This document shows positions 58,815 through 64,000 of a DNA stretch of 64,000 nucleotides, one piece after another. Positions within the stretch are counted from its first letter, which is position 1. Each line of letters begins with the position of its first letter. The translations under genes were made by a program, and so were the position numbers. The notes under the pieces are model-generated. The model did not search any database. It had not been told where the DNA came from and worked only from the letters and a program-made list of their open reading frames with translations. Source of the stretch: Diadophis punctatus similis (taxonomy: Eukaryota; Chordata; Lepidosauria; Squamata; Dipsadidae); contig JALIGW010000003.1 of the NCBI GenBank assembly GCA_023053685.1, forward strand, positions 138,133,126-138,197,125. The letters are read 5' to 3'.

Positions 58815-59143
58815 GTGTTCCAATATCTCAGGGGTTGCCACAAAGAAGAGGGAGTCAACCTATTTTCCAAAGCAGCAAAATGGAAGACAAGAAACAATGG
58901 ATGGAAACTAATCAAGGAGAGAAGCAACCTAGAACTAAGGAGAAATTTCCTAACAGTGAGAGCAATCAATCAGTAGAACAACTTGTCTCCAGAAACTGTG
59001 GTGTTCCATCACTGTAGGTTTTTAAGAAGAGATCAGAGAGCCACTTGTCTGGAATGGTATAGGGTCTCCTATTTGAGCAGGGGGTTGGACTAGAAGACCT
59101 CCAAGGTCCCTTCCAATTCTGTTATTCTTATTAATGGATGATG
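58815..59143 (+). mobile_element. CR1 LINE 3' end
   Basis: Degenerate ORF2 tail and 3' UTR: ggttgccacaaagaagaggg, gtggaaac-like aatggatggaaactaatcaagg, then gggggttggactagaagacc and ccaaggtcccttccaattctg with a short ttatt-type tail. This is the abundant squamate CR1 3' end. An open frame of about 50 residues (QYLRGCHKEEGVNLFSK) is a relic. Confidence 0.82.
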
Positions 59144-59224
59144 TTCAATGTTATATGTGAAATCTGGAATGAATTTTATCTGGCTTGCTTGATAAGGGGC
59201 GTTGGTTCTTACCTGATACGCCCT

Positions 59225-60038
59225 TTTTCCGAGGATCGAAGGAAGAGTCCAGGATGGGTTACTCTAGCCCCATAGCTCTATGGACTGGGTTGAATTTTCT
59301 GAGGAGCGCCTCCCTGATTACGTTTCATCAATTGACAACAAGTCCGAAGTGAATGGCACAAGCTCCCAGTAGAATCCACGAACCGTGGCCAGAAAACATC
59401 CTGAAAAAGGCTGAACGCTTTAAAAAAGGCCGCCTGGTGCTGTTACAAGGGTCGAAACGAAACCAGCAGTCTCTGCAAGGCAAGCCCCAAGTGCAAAAAA
59501 AGCGGTGAAAGGGGAAGCGAGCCCTGTCACCCGCCTGCAGCGAAGGCAAGAAGGCGCCAGCTAGCTGATGTAATGGCCAAAATGGCAGGCGCAGCCAGAG
59601 TAATATAAGGGATTCTCTCGGCAATCAGGCTAAAAAACCCAAGCCTCAAGCAGGGCAGGCGATAGCAAGCCGTCCTGCACCACAGCGATCCACAGAATGC
59701 AAGGATCAAATAGAAAATAGAACATGAGCAGCCAAATCTGCAGCCTGCTCGACCGCCCGAAGGCAAGCGGAGCCGGCACTCACAGACAGTAGTAAACAGT
59801 CCTGAACGATCCACGAATAATCCAAGAAAAAGAATCTTAGGAAACAGACCAGAAATGTCCAACTAAAACCCCAAAGCTCACAGGAGTGAAGGAAAAAGTG
59901 TCCAAGAACTGAGGACTGAGTTGAACGACTGAGGAAACATCATCAGGGAGGCGGATCCTCAGAAAATTCAACCCAGTCCATAGAGTTATGAGGCTAGAGT
60001 AACCCATTCTGGACTCTTCCTTCGATGTGAGGGAAAAT
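59225..60038. mobile_element. Element with ~95-bp terminal inverted repeats
   Basis: The left arm (about 59225-59320) and right arm (about 59944-60038) are near inverse copies. Paired words are gaaggaagagtccaggatggg with ggactcttccttc, and gactgggttgaattttctgag with its inverse. The 620-bp interior is moderately GC-rich, with no protein motif. Exact ends and a duplication were not resolved. It could be a non-autonomous DNA element, or a DIRS-type element with inverted terminal repeats. Confidence 0.65.
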
Positions 60039-60335
60039 AGGACTAGCCTTCCTATTCTTAAAACAATGAATAGCTGTGTTCTCATATGACACTTTTACAA
60101 AAAATTGAAGTGTTTATCAAGTGTGATGGGGAGAGAGGGAGGGAGGGAGGGAAGGAGAGAGGATGATGATTTACAAATCAAAACCTTCATTTAGCAGATA
60201 TTGATGCAATAGACTTCAGTTGCTACAGATGAAATTCCTATTGTATATATGGCATTTTAAATTACACCATAGTGATGTCATGTGGATGGTATAAAATGAC
60301 ATATGTAATTTGCATAAGGATGTCATTTACCTGAA

Positions 60336-60414
60336 ATTGTATAGTGTTTTCTGCTTGAGAAGGGGGTTGGACTAGAAGACCTCCAAGGTCCCTTCTAACT
60401 CTATTATTCTATTA
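60336..60414 (+). mobile_element. CR1 3' end, short fragment
   Basis: Only the last 80 bp: gggggttggactagaagacc, ctccaaggtcccttctaac and an attctatta-type tail. Confidence 0.75.
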
Positions 60415-60608
60415 CCAATCTATCTTTCTCTCCCACAAATGCAATGGTAGGGAAATATGGTAGAGTATAAATATAATATTAAATATAATAAATACAGAGT
60501 CAAGAAAAAGGATTTCAGGAACCAACAGACAATGTTCAAGTCAAATCTCAAGTTTCTTATAATAATTGTTAACTGACTCAGGTGGTAGTTGAGTATATTT
60601 ATTATATT

Positions 60609-62031
<1,423 letters not shown>

Positions 62032-62039
62032 GTCTGCAG

Positions 62040-62386
62040 CAGGGGTGGGTTCTAACTTACCTCACTGCCGGTTCGCTTCCTCCTGCACTGCGTATGCACA
62101 GTGCTGAAAAAATAAAAACAATTCCCAAAAAAAGCCAAAAACAAGATGGTGACGCATTCGCAGTGCCGGAAATTCGGCTTCTGCGCATGCTCAGAAGAAA
62201 AAAAAAAACTGGAAAAAAATTCCCCCCAGAAAAACCTTCAAAAAAAATTCAAAAATTTTTAAATAAAGATGGCGGCGTCCACAGACAGGCACCGACCGAA
62301 CTGGTTCTGTGATGTCATTGTGATGTCATCAGCGGGTTGCTACCGGTTCTGGTGAACCGGTCTGAACCAGGAGGAACCCACCTCTG
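62040..62386. mobile_element. CAGGGGTGGGTTC hAT family, copy 3 (second subfamily)
   Basis: The ends are caggggtgggttctaactta and gaggaacccacctctg, with a perfect 8-bp duplication gtctgcag (62032-62039, 62387-62394). The interior matches the fragment nested in the SPIN-like element at 5960. Confidence 0.9.
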
Positions 62387-63074
62387 GTCTGCAGTACATA
62401 CTACTGCATTAACAGTAGCCAACATTGTATTTGTGCCTTATGCACTGCAAACAACCTGGGGGCTTTCGTACATTGTCCATTCCTCTCTTAACCTAGGCCT
62501 GATCCTCCCTTCTCAAAGTTTAATGAAGTCATCCATAACTACATAACAGACCAATCAACTGAGAGCGAAGGAAAGTTAAAACCTGCCTTACTACAAGGCA
62601 ACAATAAACATGGAGGGATGGTTAGGTTCAGAACACTGAAAGAAAGCTAGAGCCAACTCATTGGATTGATGGAGTACATTATAAAGTCAGCATTAGAATG
62701 TTATTATTGCATATTTTTTTATAAAGATCAAAGAGCTAATGACCATTGTATAAAGTAAAGTTCATTCAAAATTAAAATAAGAAGAGGGAGTGCCGTGCAT
62801 GCTGCCTTGAATTCCTGAATGAAAGGCAATATATAGATCAATGAAATAAACATTTTAAGCTTCTAAAGCATCTGAAATATGATCATAATATGAAAATGAA
62901 TTCATTTTTTCCCTTTGGAAATAAGTAAATGGAGATAATGTTTATACCCTTGTTAACTCAAAAAATTAGAACTACTGTATTCATAAATATTCTTCATTTC
63001 TGAAAAGTTAGAAGGCTACATAATAATACTCAATATTATTATGGATTATGGAGAGGATTATTATCCTCTCACAA

Positions 63075-64000
63075 TAGTGAGAGGAGGAGGAGGAGCCTCC
63101 GACGGAGAGGGCGTTGGGAGAGCAGAGCTCCACTCGCCCGAATCCTTAACTTGGAATTCTGGAGCCCCGACCCCAACTTTTCCAACTTTGGGGGTAGGAG
63201 AAGGTGAATGAAGATCTTAACATCCCCCAGGAACCCCGTGACGAAAAAACCTGTCCGGCGTGAGGACGGGGGGATCGTGTGAGCTCCAGGCTGCAAAAAA
63301 GGACGGCCGCCATTATGGTAGTGAGTGCAGCGTCGGAGAGCAGAAATAAGGCGAGAGGTACCGTATGGGCGAGAGGTACCGTATGGGCGGAAGAAGAAGA
63401 ACTTGGAGGGCGGCGGATTGGAAAGCCGAGCGTTGGGATCGTCTGCCGGCTGGAGACGGGGGGCTATTATCCACCTTGTGAAACGCCCTTTGTTTTGCCT
63501 GGCATTTTGAGAGACGGTGATCTGGGCGGAAGCGAGGTACAGTCGGGCCCCAGATCACGGGATTGCATTGGCCGTTGCGAGGACGTGCACCCCCACGACT
63601 GCCTGTACCAATTTAAAAAACGTCTGGACAGACCGGGGGTAATCTGGTCTGAGACCCTAGGGACTCCTTGGGCTGAAACGACTGCCGCCTTTGTGATCGT
63701 GGCGGCTTTTTCTTTCTCTATTTGGCGGTGTGGTTGTTCCCACCGCGATTGCGAGATCCCTGTGGACCACTCGAATTTGACCTGTTTCGGGAGACCTTTT
63801 ATGTTCTGTATGTGCTTTATCAACTGCACTGGCGGGCTACCACCTTGGGAGGGGAGCCTATCATCTGGACCTCGGCCGCCATTCTCCCATTCGGAGCGGT
63901 GCTCCCTGCGCAGCCCCACTACCGCCATTTTGACCTCGAGGCTGCCTCTGGTTGAGACCTGCTGTAAGATCCTTCCCAGCCTTATGAGGACGTCCAGGAT
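63075..64000. other. CpG-dense block at window edge
   Basis: Base composition changes sharply from AT-rich to GC/CpG-rich at about 63075 and continues to the window end. A 19-bp unit gcgagaggtaccgtatggg is tandemly repeated (about 63351-63388). Phrases such as ccgccattatgg and gtggcggctttttc are common in LINE 5' UTRs. No confident coding frame is present and no JARID2 first exon was seen. It is either a retroelement 5' end or a promoter-like CpG island. Confidence 0.4.

Noticed and set aside
63075..64000. JARID2 first coding exon or promoter in the CpG-rich block
   Set aside because: No minus-strand Met-Ser-Lys-Glu-Arg-like start with a donor was found, and the style of the sequence fits a LINE 5' UTR at least as well. 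Kept only as an open finding.

Overview
The window is an intron-dominated, repeat-rich stretch of a vertebrate nuclear chromosome, almost certainly a squamate reptile and probably a snake. The repeat content supports this: CR1 and L2-group LINE 3' ends, tRNA-type SINEs, a long L1, many hAT and TA-flanked MITE families, and long microsatellites. No operon, CRISPR array or bacterial feature is present. Names of repeats rest on recognition by eye, not on a database search.

The only host coding sequence I can support is two short exons on the minus strand. 46529-46397 (133 bp) and 3291-3150 (142 bp) have good splice acceptors and donors and join in phase. They translate to the conserved N-terminus of JARID2, the Jumonji/ARID accessory subunit of Polycomb Repressive Complex 2. 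In gene order the window holds the 3' part of intron 1 (64000-46530), exon 2, a 43.1 kb intron 2 (46396-3292), exon 3 and the start of intron 3 (3149-1). I did not find the first coding exon.

Nearly everything else is mobile-element debris, much of it nested and dateable. A 5.3 kb L1 (13302-18612, minus) is bounded by a 20-bp target-site duplication. It keeps ORF1 and the endonuclease but has lost the whole reverse transcriptase domain, and it carries a MITE that itself carries a hairpin MITE. A SPIN-like hAT element (5863-6352) has a perfect 8-bp duplication. Several further hAT families recur with perfect or near-perfect 8-bp duplications: GTGATGGCGAACC, CAGGGGTGGGTTC, and the hairpin CAGTGTTTCTCAACC. 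A TA-flanked family with CCGTATTTTTCGG ends occurs four times, with a 1.6 kb relative at 31372-32985. A probable solo LTR lies at 25321-25810.

The most biologically suggestive arrangement is at JARID2 exon 2: two near-perfect hairpin MITEs of one family lie 91 bp and 188 bp from the exon on opposite sides. In the pre-mRNA they could fold separately or pair across the exon. A CpG-dense block at the right edge (63075-64000) is unexplained. It is either the 5' end of a young retroelement or a promoter-like region upstream of exon 2. Long stretches between these features look like ordinary AT-rich intron.
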